A stretch of 64,000 nt of DNA, from the NCBI GenBank assembly GCA_031963005.1, contig JASSUL010000001.1, positions 248,001-312,000 of the forward strand. The letters are read 5' to 3'. The translations under genes were made by a program, and so were the position numbers. Under the pieces are notes generated by a model. It saw only the letters and a program-made list of their open reading frames with translations, ran no database searches and was not told the origin of the DNA. Positions 45,497-53,824 of this stretch are shown here, piece after piece (within the stretch, counting starts at the first letter, position 1; each line of letters begins with the position of its first letter). Source of the DNA: JASSUD01 sp031963005 (GTDB lineage Bacteria; Pseudomonadota; Gammaproteobacteria; Burkholderiales; Burkholderiaceae).

Positions 45497-47695
45497 TTAA
45501 CGACCTACAGGAGCAAAATCTTCCTCAGGCTGCGCATTTTCCATCTCTGGATGACTGGAAGCAGGAGGAGTTGCAGATTCCACGGCTTTAGAAGAGAGCC
45601 TAATCCGCCCTTTTCCATCCATCTGAATCACTTTCACATCGATCACTTTGCCTTCTTGGATATTTGGCGCTTGCTCACGGGTGATTTCGGATTTATGCAG
45701 CAAACCATCACGATTGGGCAAAATATTCACAATAGCGCCAAACTCCAGCATTTTGATGATGGTGCCGGTATATACCTGCCCTACTTCGACGTCGATCGTG
45801 ATTTCTCTGATGCGCCGCTGTGCCTCTTCAATGGCTTGCGTGCTCGTACCGGAAACAGTAAGCGTACCGTCATCGGCAATATCAATATTGGTCCCTGTTT
45901 CTTCGGTTAATCCTCGAATAACGGATCCGCCTTTGCCGATAATGTCGCGAATTTTTTCAGGGTTGATTTGCATGGTAACCATTCTCGGTGCAAACGCTGA
46001 GAGTTCTTCACGTGCCCCTGAAACTGCTTCTTGCATAATCTTCAAAATATGCAAACGCCCTTCTCTAGCTTGCTCGAGCGCGCATTGCATAATTTCTTTT
46101 GGAACGCCCTGGATTTTAATGTCCATCTGCAAGGCGGTAATGCCATGCTGCGTACCCGCTACTTTGAAATCCATATCGCCTAGGTGATCTTCATCGCCCA
46201 AGATATCGGTCAACACCGCAAAGCGCTGATCTTTGAGATCGAGAATTAATCCCATGGCAATTCCCGCGACATGCTCTTTCATCGGCACGCCTGCATCGAG
46301 TAATGCTAAACATCCTCCACATACCGAGGCCATCGAGGAAGAACCGTTCGACTCGGTGATTTCAGACACTAAACGGACGGTATAGCCAAATTCTTGCTCA
46401 CTAGGCATACATGCGGCCAATGCACGTTTAGCCAGCCGGCCATGACCAATTTCGCGGCGCTTAGGCGATCCTGTGCGTCCGGTTTCACCGGTAGCAAACG
46501 GAGGCATGTTGTAGTGCAACATGAAACGATCGCGATATTCGCCTTCAATGGCGTCAATAATCTGTCCATCGCTCTTCGTACCCAGGGTAGCTACTGCGAG
46601 TGCTTGCGTTTCACCGCGCGTAAACAGCGCTGAACCGTGCGTACGCGACAATACGCCTGTACGTACTGAAATAGGACGTACTTCACGTGTACTACGTCCA
46701 TCAATGCGCGGCTCACCAGATAAAACCTGATTGCGCACAATCCGAGACTCCAGATCAAACAAGATCGTGTTCACGGCTTGGGAATTCGGCATGCTTCCGC
46801 CCGCACCAGCGTCTACCGAGGCACCCGCTTCTTGCATTAATTTCTCGTTCACGGTGGTGTACACATCACGGATGCGATCCGTACGAGCCTGTTTTTCACG
46901 AGTAAGGTAAGCCGCTTTTAGGCCTTCTTCCGCCAAAGTGGTAATACGCGCTACAAGTGAAGCATCTTGCGCTACAGGTGCCCAATCCCATTCTGGTTTA
47001 CCGGCTTCCTGCGCCAATGCCTCAATAGCTTGAATGGCTGTTTGCATTTGTGTATGCGCAAAAGCCACAGCATCGAGCATCACTGCTTCAGAGAGCTGAT
47101 TGGCTTGCGCCTCAACCATCAATACGCCCGTTTCTGTACCTGCAACTACTAAATCTAAGCCGGATTTTTCACTCTGCGCTTTCAGTTGGCTATAGGTAGG
47201 ATTAAGCACGTACTGATCGTCTATATACGCTACACGGGCAGCACCCACAGGCCCATTAAACGGAATACCCGATATTGCTAACGCAGCGGAGGCGGCGAGC
47301 ATCGAAGGGATATCGGTAGGCACATCGGGATTGACCGACAGCACATGCACGATGACCTGTACTTCATTGTAAAAACCCTCTGGGAAAAGAGGGCGTAATG
47401 GACGATCGATCAATCTGGAGATCAATATTTCGCCTTCAGAAGGACGTCCTTCACGTCGGAAATATCCTCCAGGGATACGACCTGCCGCATAGGCCTTTTC
47501 AACGTAATCCACCGTTAAAGGGAAAAACTCCTGCCCAGGCTTGGCATGTTTAGCACCCACTACCGTCGCTAATACGACCGTGTCTTCTATATCGACTAAA
47601 ACAGCGCCGCTGGCTTGACGTGCAATTTCGCCGGTTTCAAATCGAACCCGCTGCTCGCCCCATTGAAATTCCTTTACTACTTTACTTTCAGACAT
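45497..47695 (-). CDS. pnp: Polyribonucleotide nucleotidyltransferase (PNPase)
   Basis: 3'-to-5' phosphorolytic exoribonuclease of the degradosome. The start is ATG 47695 (MSESKVVKEFQW) with AAAGGGA 6 nt upstream; the frame extends 37 codons further into repeats that are not coding. The 732-residue protein has two RNase PH domains (catalytic GEYRDRFMLHYN and the ILGDEDHLGDMDFKVAG block), a KH domain (IGKGGSVIRGL) and an S1 domain (YTGTIIKMLEFGAIV). Downstream of rpsO as usual. A run of short 13-bp repeats lies in its leader. Confidence 0.97.
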   Translation of the reverse strand: MSESKVVKEFQWGEQRVRFETGEIARQASGAVLVDIEDTVVLATVVGAKHAKPGQEFFPLTVDYVEKAYAAGRIPGGYFRREGRPSEGEILISRLIDRPLRPLFPEGFYNEVQVIVHVLSVNPDVPTDIPSMLAASAALAISGIPFNGPVGAARVAYIDDQYVLNPTYSQLKAQSEKSGLDLVVAGTETGVLMVEAQANQLSEAVMLDAVAFAHTQMQTAIQAIEALAQEAGKPEWDWAPVAQDASLVARITTLAEEGLKAAYLTREKQARTDRIRDVYTTVNEKLMQEAGASVDAGAGGSMPNSQAVNTILFDLESRIVRNQVLSGEPRIDGRSTREVRPISVRTGVLSRTHGSALFTRGETQALAVATLGTKSDGQIIDAIEGEYRDRFMLHYNMPPFATGETGRTGSPKRREIGHGRLAKRALAACMPSEQEFGYTVRLVSEITESNGSSSMASVCGGCLALLDAGVPMKEHVAGIAMGLILDLKDQRFAVLTDILGDEDHLGDMDFKVAGTQHGITALQMDIKIQGVPKEIMQCALEQAREGRLHILKIMQEAVSGAREELSAFAPRMVTMQINPEKIRDIIGKGGSVIRGLTEETGTNIDIADDGTLTVSGTSTQAIEEAQRRIREITIDVEVGQVYTGTIIKMLEFGAIVNILPNRDGLLHKSEITREQAPNIQEGKVIDVKVIQMDGKGRIRLSSKAVESATPPASSHPEMENAQPEEDFAPVGR

Positions 47696-47762
47696 GCTTA
47701 TCCCTTTCTCACTCTCATAGAGTATTACTTCACATCGCAGGCGCTTTGACAGATGCTTTTGA

Positions 47763-47816
47763 TACATGTTTTTGAAATACGTTTTTGAAACATATATTTG
47801 AAACACGTATTTGCAA
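47763..47816. repeat. Four degenerate 13-15-bp direct repeats in the pnp leader
   Basis: Units of the type (T/C)A(C/T)(G/A)T(A/T)TTTGAAA follow one another: TACATGTTTTTGAAA, TACGTTTTTGAAA, CATATATTTGAAA, CACGTATTTGCAA. They begin about 70 nt upstream of the pnp ATG. They may affect leader RNA folding or bind a regulator; they are too short and uneven for CRISPR. Confidence 0.55.
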
Positions 47817-47872
47817 CACTGTATAAGCGGCTTTTTTAGGGCGATGGTATGCGATTATTTAATTCAGATAAA

Positions 47873-47910
47873 AATAATGCCTGCATTTCCCTATGAATGC
47901 AGGCATTATT
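47873..47910 (-). terminator. Intrinsic terminator between rpsO and pnp
   Basis: AATAATGCCTGCATT (47873-47887) and AATGCAGGCATTATT (47896-47910) are perfect arms around an 8-nt loop, and on the minus strand TTTTTATC follows. It lies about 210 nt after the rpsO stop, so some rpsO transcripts would end before pnp. The interval 47911-48123 shows no gene. Confidence 0.75.
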
Positions 47911-48123
47911 ACCTAACACTTTGAATATCGCATTAGGCTTATAAAATACATAGTCATTTCCAAATATGGGCTCACGATGAAGCTAAAACGTAAGCTAGGG
48001 GCGCTTTTGCCTCGCACAGAAAAACCGCGCACGCAATCTTTGCGCTCGATATCCATCCTGTGCATAGCGAGCCTGTTAGAGCTTTGTCTACACCTATTGC
48101 CCATACGCCCCAGTCCGCGAAAA

Positions 48124-48402
48124 TTATTTACGCAATCCCAATTTTTGGATCAATGTGCGATAGCGCTCAGCAGATTTGTTCTTCAAATAATCCAATAGGC
48201 TACGACGACGGCTTACTTTTTGCATTAAACCACGGCGGCTATGGTTATCTTTTTTATGAATTTTAAAATGTTCTGTGAGATGTTGAATCTCTGCGGTCAG
48301 AATAGCGACCTGCACTTCTGGAGAACCCGTATCATTTACAGCACGGGCATATTCAAAAATAATCTTTGCTTTATCGATAACTTTATCTTGCTGCGACATC
48401 AT
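48124..48402 (-). CDS. rpsO: 30S ribosomal protein S15
   Basis: Primary 16S rRNA-binding protein. Start ATG 48402 with AAAGGAATA just before; the longer open frame upstream is not coding. 92 residues with NDTGSPEVQVAILTA, the KDNHSRRGL block and the C-terminal LIQKLGLRK, all conserved. Upstream of pnp on the same strand, but with about 430 nt between, longer than usual, and a terminator in the gap. Confidence 0.97.
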   Translation of the reverse strand: MMSQQDKVIDKAKIIFEYARAVNDTGSPEVQVAILTAEIQHLTEHFKIHKKDNHSRRGLMQKVSRRRSLLDYLKNKSAERYRTLIQKLGLRK

Positions 48403-48507
48403 TATTCCTTTAATAAACAAGCGGATACAGAAGAATGGCTGTACCGTGAAAAAACCACACTTTCTACTTCCCGTGGATGGGCCAACCGGGGAAAAAGCGG
48501 ATAGTAG

Positions 48508-48732
48508 CACATACTGATCGCCCCCTCCATAATCTGTCCAGAAAATGGGAGTAACACCATCATAGTGGCTACCCGTAAAACAGCGGCATCTGAGTTTGCC
48601 GATAAGCGGTTAGATTGGGATCATAAGCATTACTGGAGTGTAGTCAGCGATTACTATTTCGACTCAGCGGGTCAGCTTGTGGAAGATTTTTGGACTTCAG
48701 TGAATCAAATACTAAGTGAGGAAGGCGTATGA
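48508..48732 (+). pseudogene. Truncated TumE-like (DUF6516) toxin
   Basis: The frame upstream of and overlapping the next gene by ATGA ends WDHKHYWSVVSDYYFDSAGQ, then LVEDFWTSVNQILSEEGV. This fits the C-terminal part of the DUF6516/TumE toxin family, (K/W)DH(K/R)H followed by Y-F-S-EQLL-DFW. No ATG start remains (a GTG at 48565 is the only candidate, giving 55 residues), and the N-terminal half of the roughly 100-residue family is absent. It is probably a dead toxin, but the downstream antitoxin stays coupled to its stop. The family match is from recall. Confidence 0.55.
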
Positions 48733-49085
48733 CAACCCTAAAGCTAGGCATCATGAGCCGCGACGATTTTCAGCGCTATACGATTGCTATTGCTAAAGGA
48801 GAAATTAAGCCAGAACCTGACGCACCTAAAGTTTGGTTTGATAGCCTGGAATCTCTGGCACAAATTTTAAGCACTGAAAGTAGAGCGTTACTTCATACCG
48901 TTAGCGCAAGATATCCTCAGTCTTTAGCGGAATTAGGAAAGATAACAGGCCATGAAAAAGCAAGTCTGAGTCGCACTTTATCCAAAATGGCTGCCCATGG
49001 TTTAGTAACGTTAGCAAGAGGGCCAAAAAATGCATTAATTCCTACGCCAGTTGTAGACCGCTTTGAAGTCGCTGCTTTTACTTAA
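48729..49085 (+). CDS. HTH antitoxin/regulator of the HVO_A0114 (TumA-like) type
   Basis: A 118-residue DNA-binding protein. After an N-terminal segment MTTLKLGIMSRDDF comes a winged-helix/MarR-like HTH (QSLAELGKITGHEKASLSRT, then LSKMAAHGLV). Such proteins are the usual second gene of TumE/TumA-type toxin-antitoxin pairs, and the overlap with the truncated toxin frame is the normal layout. It may now act only as a repressor of its own promoter. A good terminator follows at 49146. Confidence 0.75.
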   Translation: MTTLKLGIMSRDDFQRYTIAIAKGEIKPEPDAPKVWFDSLESLAQILSTESRALLHTVSARYPQSLAELGKITGHEKASLSRTLSKMAAHGLVTLARGPKNALIPTPVVDRFEVAAFT

Positions 49086-49145
49086 ATTGCATGAAATTTT
49101 CCCGCTTATTCTTACTTATTAACGTTACGCGCAATGCATGACTAG

Positions 49146-49172
49146 AGGCCGCCTACCTCGCGGCCTTTTTTT
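49146..49172 (+). terminator. Intrinsic terminator after the TumA-like gene
   Basis: AGGCCGC, loop CTACCTC, GCGGCCT followed by TTTTTT: a G/C-rich 7-bp stem with a clear U-run, 60 nt past the stop at 49085. Confidence 0.85.
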
Positions 49173-49207
49173 GCCTATCTCATTCTGTTAGGGCGTTTTC
49201 ACTATAA

Positions 49208-50794
49208 CTACTCAATTTTAATAACTTCCACATTGGGATATTTTTTGTGTGCAGCATTACGCATCCATATACCTGACACTTTTATCTTTTTAAGATTTAT
49301 GAGATTGGGCCATTGATGCGCCGAGCTAAATTCGAGATTATCACACCGCCTAAGGTCTAATTCTTCCAGATTGGGGAATACTTCCAGCAAAGCTGAGAGC
49401 TTTGCGTCAGTAAGATGATCAAGGTGGTGAAGGTTTAATTTTTTGACATTTTTGAGATTTTCGAGATCGCGCAACCCATCCAATGAATCGAATTTGAGGA
49501 GCAAACAACTCTCAAGGTTTAATTCTTCCAGTTTGGGAAATTTTCTCAGCAAAGCTGGGAGCTTTTCGTCAGTGAGATGCTCGCTAACAGGAAGGTTTAA
49601 TTTTTTGACATTTTCGAAATCGAGCAACTCATCCAATGAATTGAATTTAAGGCCGTCACAACAACCAAGGTTTATTTCTTCCAGATTAGGGAATTTTTCT
49701 CGCAAAGCTGAGAGCTCTGCGTCAGTAAGATGACAATTACCACAAAGGTTTATTTTTTTGACATTTTCGAAATTGGGCCACTCACGTATCGAATTGAAGT
49801 TGAGTTGCCTACACCAACTAATGTCTAATTCTTCCAGCATAGAGAATTTCTTCAGCAAAGCAAGGAGAGCCTCGCCAGTGAAATGATCATTACGAGAGAA
49901 GTCTAATTTCTTGAAATTTTCGAGTTTTGGCCATTGATTTATCGAATCGAATTTGAGGCTCTCCTCTTCACGAAGATGTAATTCTTCCAGATTAGGGAAT
50001 TTTTCCAGCAAAGTTGAGAGATTCTTGTCATCGAGATTCTGAACACCGGAAAGGTCTAATTTTTTGACATTTTCGAAATGGGGCCACTCATTCACTGAAT
50101 CGAATTTGAGGCCGAAATTGCCAGCAAGGATTAATTCTTCCAAATTGCAGAATCCTTTTAGCAAAGCAAGGAGCCCCTCGTCAGTGGAGCATCCATTACA
50201 AGCAAGGTTTAATTTTTTGACTGCTTTGAGATTGCCCCACTTATCTACCAATTTGAATTTCAGTTTATAACACGCACCAAGGTCCAATGCTTCCAGATTA
50301 GGAAATGTTTTCAGCAAAACAGCAAGCTTCTTGTCATCAAGTTCACTGCACATCCCAGCATCTAAACTTTTCACCCCCGTAGCTAACTGCATATTTTCCC
50401 AACCCGATTTGAATTTAAAACTTGATTGCAGTTGGATGCGCGCTTCTCTGCCTGGCCTAAGTGCCTTTAGAGCATCTTTTAATTCATTGCTGTTATCTAC
50501 TTTGATTGTGATCTTAATCCTGTCCCTCTTTATTTCTTCCCAATTTTTACAGACTAGTCGTGCTCGTTTTATGTTTTCAAAAGAGAGCTCATGAAAAATT
50601 TTGAGCAATATTTCTGGTGGGCAATTTTGAGCTAGAGGCCTTTGGACTGGAGAATCTTCTTTACTGCTTGCCGATTCAGTTAATGCTGCTCCTTTATTTA
50701 AGGAAGCAGCAGGCTCAGCAGAGGATGGCTTAGTTTTTCTAAAACCTTTACTTGCATTATGCGAAAAATTAGCGACAGCTTCCTTTATTTTCAT
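49208..50794 (-). CDS. F-box and leucine-rich-repeat protein, eukaryote-like effector candidate
   Basis: A 528-residue protein from ATG 50794, which GGAAGAG precedes by 3 nt; a longer start at 50833 lacks a ribosome site. Residues 1-54 form a basic, Ser/Ala-rich leader. Residues 55-91 are an F-box (CPPEILLKIFHELSFENIKR, then ARLVCKNWEEI), the eukaryotic Skp1-binding motif. From about 157 to 517 come seven LRR units of 51 residues (consensus LxALLxKFPNLEELxLxxxx, then LKFDSxxxWPxFENVKKLxL). The layout F-box plus LRR parallels the GALA effectors of Ralstonia, which dock to host SCF ubiquitin ligases. No bacterial housekeeping role is known for F-boxes. Base composition is lower in G/C than pdxH beside it. 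F-box and LRR are read directly; host targeting is inference. Confidence 0.82.
   Translation of the reverse strand: MKIKEAVANFSHNASKGFRKTKPSSAEPAASLNKGAALTESASSKEDSPVQRPLAQNCPPEILLKIFHELSFENIKRARLVCKNWEEIKRDRIKITIKVDNSNELKDALKALRPGREARIQLQSSFKFKSGWENMQLATGVKSLDAGMCSELDDKKLAVLLKTFPNLEALDLGACYKLKFKLVDKWGNLKAVKKLNLACNGCSTDEGLLALLKGFCNLEELILAGNFGLKFDSVNEWPHFENVKKLDLSGVQNLDDKNLSTLLEKFPNLEELHLREEESLKFDSINQWPKLENFKKLDFSRNDHFTGEALLALLKKFSMLEELDISWCRQLNFNSIREWPNFENVKKINLCGNCHLTDAELSALREKFPNLEEINLGCCDGLKFNSLDELLDFENVKKLNLPVSEHLTDEKLPALLRKFPKLEELNLESCLLLKFDSLDGLRDLENLKNVKKLNLHHLDHLTDAKLSALLEVFPNLEELDLRRCDNLEFSSAHQWPNLINLKKIKVSGIWMRNAAHKKYPNVEVIKIE
49247..50326 (-). repeat. Seven tandem 153-bp LRR-coding units
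   Basis: Each unit encodes 51 residues (the sixth has three more). Conserved strings at DNA level (TTCCAGATTAGG-like and TTTTTGACATTTTCGAAAT-like on the + strand) recur at regular spacing, so the array probably grew by unequal exchange and can change copy number. Confidence 0.8.
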
Positions 50795-51174
50795 CTGCTC
50801 TTCCAATCCAAAAAAATAATCAAGACAATACACTAACGGATAAAAAATAAGAAATTTCTCATCTCCATTTCATGACTATAACTTTAGGCTAGGGCCTTAC
50901 ACCGCTTTAGCTGCCGCTCTAAAAAACGGGCATTCTAAATGCTATAGAACCGGACTGTTCCATTTGCTACTGACATGACCTATCGTTAACTTGAATCAAG
51001 CTTTTTTGCATGGCAGCATGAAATGTCATGGATTAAAGGTGCTGATTTTTATTGACCGCAATAAAAATCTATTTCACGGATTGGAAAATATGAATACCGC
51101 TTGATATATTTTGATCAGAATTAGAAAAGAAAGCGACTGATGCGCTGCTAAGCTCCTCAAAAACCGAAGGCATA
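50795..51174. other. 380-bp non-coding stretch
   Basis: Upstream region of the F-box gene and downstream region of pdxH. No ORF, hairpin or repeat stands out. The promoter of the F-box gene should lie here. Confidence 0.4.
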
Positions 51175-51813
51175 TCAAGGAGAAAGCCTAGCAATTGTCC
51201 AATCCATTCCATCTGCACGCGTATATTGCAAACGATCATGCAAACGAGATGGGCGGCCTTGCCAAAATTCGAAATGATCGGGACACAAGCGATATCCCCC
51301 CCAATAAGGAGGGCGCGGTACCGCCGTTCCGAATCGGGCCATGCATTCGACTTCGCCTGCGTCTAATGCTGCACGGCTTTCTAATAGTGTGCTTTGTCGC
51401 GATACCCACGATCCAATCCGAGAATCTAGAGGACGCGAATAAAAATAGGCATCGCTTTCTTCTTCAGGGGTTTTTTCTACAAGGCCTTCGATACGTACCT
51501 GACGCTCCATCGTAGCCCAGTAAAATACAATGCTGGCAAAAGGATTTTGCGCTAAATCCTGGGCTTTACGGCTTCCATAGTCGGTAAAAAAAGTCAGGCC
51601 GCGCTCATCCATTCCCTTGAGCAGGACAATGCGCGCAGACGGGCGTCCTTGCGCGCTTACGGTCGCTAAGGTCATCGCATTCACATCGCGAATTCCCGCT
51701 ACTACCGCCTCTTCTATCCATCGTTTGAGTTGCTCAACAGGATCTTTTGCCACTTCCTTTTCATCCAGCGCTCCGCGTGTATAGCTCGTGCGCAAATCTG
51801 GCAATAACGCCAT
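51175..51813 (-). CDS. pdxH: Pyridoxamine 5'-phosphate oxidase
   Basis: FMN enzyme that oxidises pyridoxamine/pyridoxine phosphate to PLP. The 212-residue protein shows the FMN-binding RIVLLKGMDERG and FFTDYGSRKAQDL blocks, IGSWVSRQS, and the C-terminal FWQGRPSRLHDR and ARLSP ends that mark the family. Length is normal. It stands alone, separated from ispF by a palindromic element. Confidence 0.96.
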   Translation of the reverse strand: MALLPDLRTSYTRGALDEKEVAKDPVEQLKRWIEEAVVAGIRDVNAMTLATVSAQGRPSARIVLLKGMDERGLTFFTDYGSRKAQDLAQNPFASIVFYWATMERQVRIEGLVEKTPEEESDAYFYSRPLDSRIGSWVSRQSTLLESRAALDAGEVECMARFGTAVPRPPYWGGYRLCPDHFEFWQGRPSRLHDRLQYTRADGMDWTIARLSP

Positions 51814-51835
51814 TCTTATATCCTTACCCTATATT

Positions 51836-51934
51836 AGACCTCTTTCGAAACCCCATAGCGGCGTCATTCCTCCTCGCAGTACAATTGTACTGCCTTCGTC
51901 GGCATTCCTTGCTATGAGGCCTCGAAAGAGGTCT
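51836..51934. repeat. Palindromic element between pdxH and ispF
   Basis: Starts AGACCTCTTTCGAAACCCCA and ends with its inverse, CTATGAGGCCTCGAAAGAGGTCT-type (arms about 25 bp). The centre is CAGTACAATTGTACTG, a perfect palindrome. Arms match those at 57594, 30090 and 63606. It covers nearly the whole intergenic space. Confidence 0.8.
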
Positions 51935-51946
51935 ATTAAGTCTAAT

Positions 51947-52516
51947 TTATGCTTTTCCAGCAGCTAATAGAACGACGACTTGCGCGCTAATTGCTTCTTG
52001 TCTTCCTACGCTTCCTACCCCTTCATTCGTCTTGGCTTTGATATTGACACAATCTCGCGCAATGTGGAGATCTTCTGCAATATTTTCCGCCATGCGGGAA
52101 AGGTAAGAAGAAAGTTTAGGTGTTTGCGCAAGGATAGTGCTATCTACATTCACCACATGATAGCCTGCAGCGCGAATAAGTCGCACCGTCCTTCTCAACA
52201 GTACACGGCTATCTGCGCCCGCAAAGCGTGCATCGGTATCGGGAAAATGTTGACCGATATCTCCAAGCGCTGCAGCACCTAAAAGTGCATCGGTTATTGC
52301 ATGCAATAAAACATCGGCATCCGAATGACCGTGCAATCCGTGAGTATGCGGCACTTGCACCCCTCCCAGCATCAGGGGGCGGTCGGGTACCAAAACGTGT
52401 ATGTCATAGCCTTGCCCAATACGCCAAGGAAAAGCGCTAGGTGCGGTTTTCTGATAGTTTGTCAGGCGCGTGCAATCTCGCGCAGCGAAACGTCGTTTAA
52501 TATGAATCAGTTTCAT
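51947..52516 (-). CDS. ispF: 2-C-methyl-D-erythritol 2,4-cyclodiphosphate synthase
   Basis: Fifth step of the MEP isoprenoid pathway. The 189-residue protein has metal ligands D38 and H40 in GQGYDIH and H72 in GHSDADVLLH, and the ending block IKAKTNEGVGSVGR. It has about 30 extra residues before the family start (MKLIHIKRRF), but the ATG overlaps the ispD stop by 4 nt, which argues that this start is used. Coupled to ispD, the preceding step but one. Confidence 0.96.
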   Translation of the reverse strand: MKLIHIKRRFAARDCTRLTNYQKTAPSAFPWRIGQGYDIHVLVPDRPLMLGGVQVPHTHGLHGHSDADVLLHAITDALLGAAALGDIGQHFPDTDARFAGADSRVLLRRTVRLIRAAGYHVVNVDSTILAQTPKLSSYLSRMAENIAEDLHIARDCVNIKAKTNEGVGSVGRQEAISAQVVVLLAAGKA

Positions 52517-53259
52517 AGCTCGCTCACCTGCAGGCCACCCACACTCGAGGCTAATAAGCCTTCAAGCGCTTTAAAGTCATCCGGATAAGTCACTTTGACA
52601 TTACGCAGACTGCCTAAAACCATGCGAGGGTGATACCCCATGCGCTCCATCGCTTCCGCCTCATCCTCTACGGGTTGCTGTGCTTGCTGCGCCTTTACGA
52701 GCGCATCGCGCAATATGCCCATTCGGAACATTTGCGGTGTTTGCGCGAGCCATAGCGCTTTTTTAGATTCTCGGCATAAGACACGTGGCTCGTCTTGCAC
52801 ATCCTTTTCTTCCTGAGGCTGCGCGCGCTTTAATGCATCAGTAACGGGTATGGCTAAAATACCTCCCACATCATCATCCCGCACCGACTCGATCAAACTT
52901 CGTATGAGCGCGGGCGTGATGCCTGGACGCGCGGCATCATGCACCAGCACCCAATCTTGATCAGAAGCGCCCAATTCCGCTAACACTTCTAAACCATTCA
53001 GGACCGTATCCTGCCGCAAAGCACCGCCACAGCGACGCACCACAAAACGCAAGCCAGAAAAACGCCTCGAGTCAAAATGGCGATCATCAGGCGCTAATAC
53101 GACCAGCGTCTTGGCAATTTCATGACATGCATCAAATGCCAAAAGCGTATGGTGCAAGATATCGCGCCCTGCAATCATTCGATACTGCTTAGGAAAGGAC
53201 TGCCCTGCACGGGAGCCGACGCCCGCACTGGGAATCAAGGCAAAAAGACGTTCATTCAC
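52513..53259 (-). CDS. ispD: 2-C-methyl-D-erythritol 4-phosphate cytidylyltransferase
   Basis: Makes CDP-methylerythritol from CTP in the MEP pathway. The 248-residue nucleotidyltransferase fold has the Gly-rich loop PSAGVGSRAGQSFPKQY, DWVLVHDAARP and the late EDEAEAMERMGY block. A short charged insert (about 152-165, QEEKDVQDEPR) is present. Stop and ispF start overlap (ATGA). Divergent from mfd, as in Burkholderia, but a palindromic element has been added between them. Confidence 0.96.
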   Translation of the reverse strand: MNERLFALIPSAGVGSRAGQSFPKQYRMIAGRDILHHTLLAFDACHEIAKTLVVLAPDDRHFDSRRFSGLRFVVRRCGGALRQDTVLNGLEVLAELGASDQDWVLVHDAARPGITPALIRSLIESVRDDDVGGILAIPVTDALKRAQPQEEKDVQDEPRVLCRESKKALWLAQTPQMFRMGILRDALVKAQQAQQPVEDEAEAMERMGYHPRMVLGSLRNVKVTYPDDFKALEGLLASSVGGLQVSEL

Positions 53260-53372
53260 AACGCTGAGTCAATCACAATAAAAAGTGAAACAAAAAATAC
53301 TATTCCATTCAGTACGAAACTTCAGTACAAAACGGTACGCTTACGCTATACCGAAAAATACTGCAAAAAGTC

Positions 53373-53561
53373 TCAGAACCTGTTTAGTATCTTCCAAAAA
53401 GGCCGCTCTTTACGTATTTGATAAAAATGCGGTGCGGTGCTCGGGATCGTTACTGTACAAAAGTACAATTCCGGTCTCTGTGCTCCTGCTCCCCTAAATA
53501 GAAACCCTTTTGGCAATGCTTTTAGGCAAGCTTGCCTGTCAAAATACTAAACAGTTCTAAG
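53373..53561. repeat. Palindromic element between ispD and mfd
   Basis: Arms AGAACCTGTTTAGTATCTT and AAATACTAAACAGTTCT are inverted copies. The core (GGTGCTCGGGATCGTTACTG, TACAAAAGTACA, TTCCGGTCTCTGTGCTCCTG) is shared with 40901 and 60013. The rest of the 565-bp ispD-mfd gap shows no gene and should contain both promoters. Confidence 0.8.
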
Positions 53562-53824
53562 TATCACACATACTTTCGCTAAAAATCCGCTACCAAGTCC
53601 GATATGGGAGTACAAAATAGGTAAGGCGAAGAGGCTTTGACGGTTTCCTTTTTAGTGCCCCTTTAGTATTTCCTTTTAGGAATTTTTTATGGCACTCTTT
53701 CAAACGCCCTATCCTTGCGCATCTTTTACGTATCTTATTTCTCATCTAGGCAATAATGCGCGCACTACACAATACTCCCTGAATTCTATAATGTAGCGTT
53801 GCTTTCCCACTTTATTCATCTGCT

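Noticed and set aside
47763..47816. CRISPR-like array
   Set aside because: Units are 13-15 bp, degenerate and without spacers; no cas gene is present.
47911..48123. Small gene between rpsO and pnp
   Set aside because: Open frames there lack ribosome sites and conserved features; the interval looks like untranslated leader/trailer.
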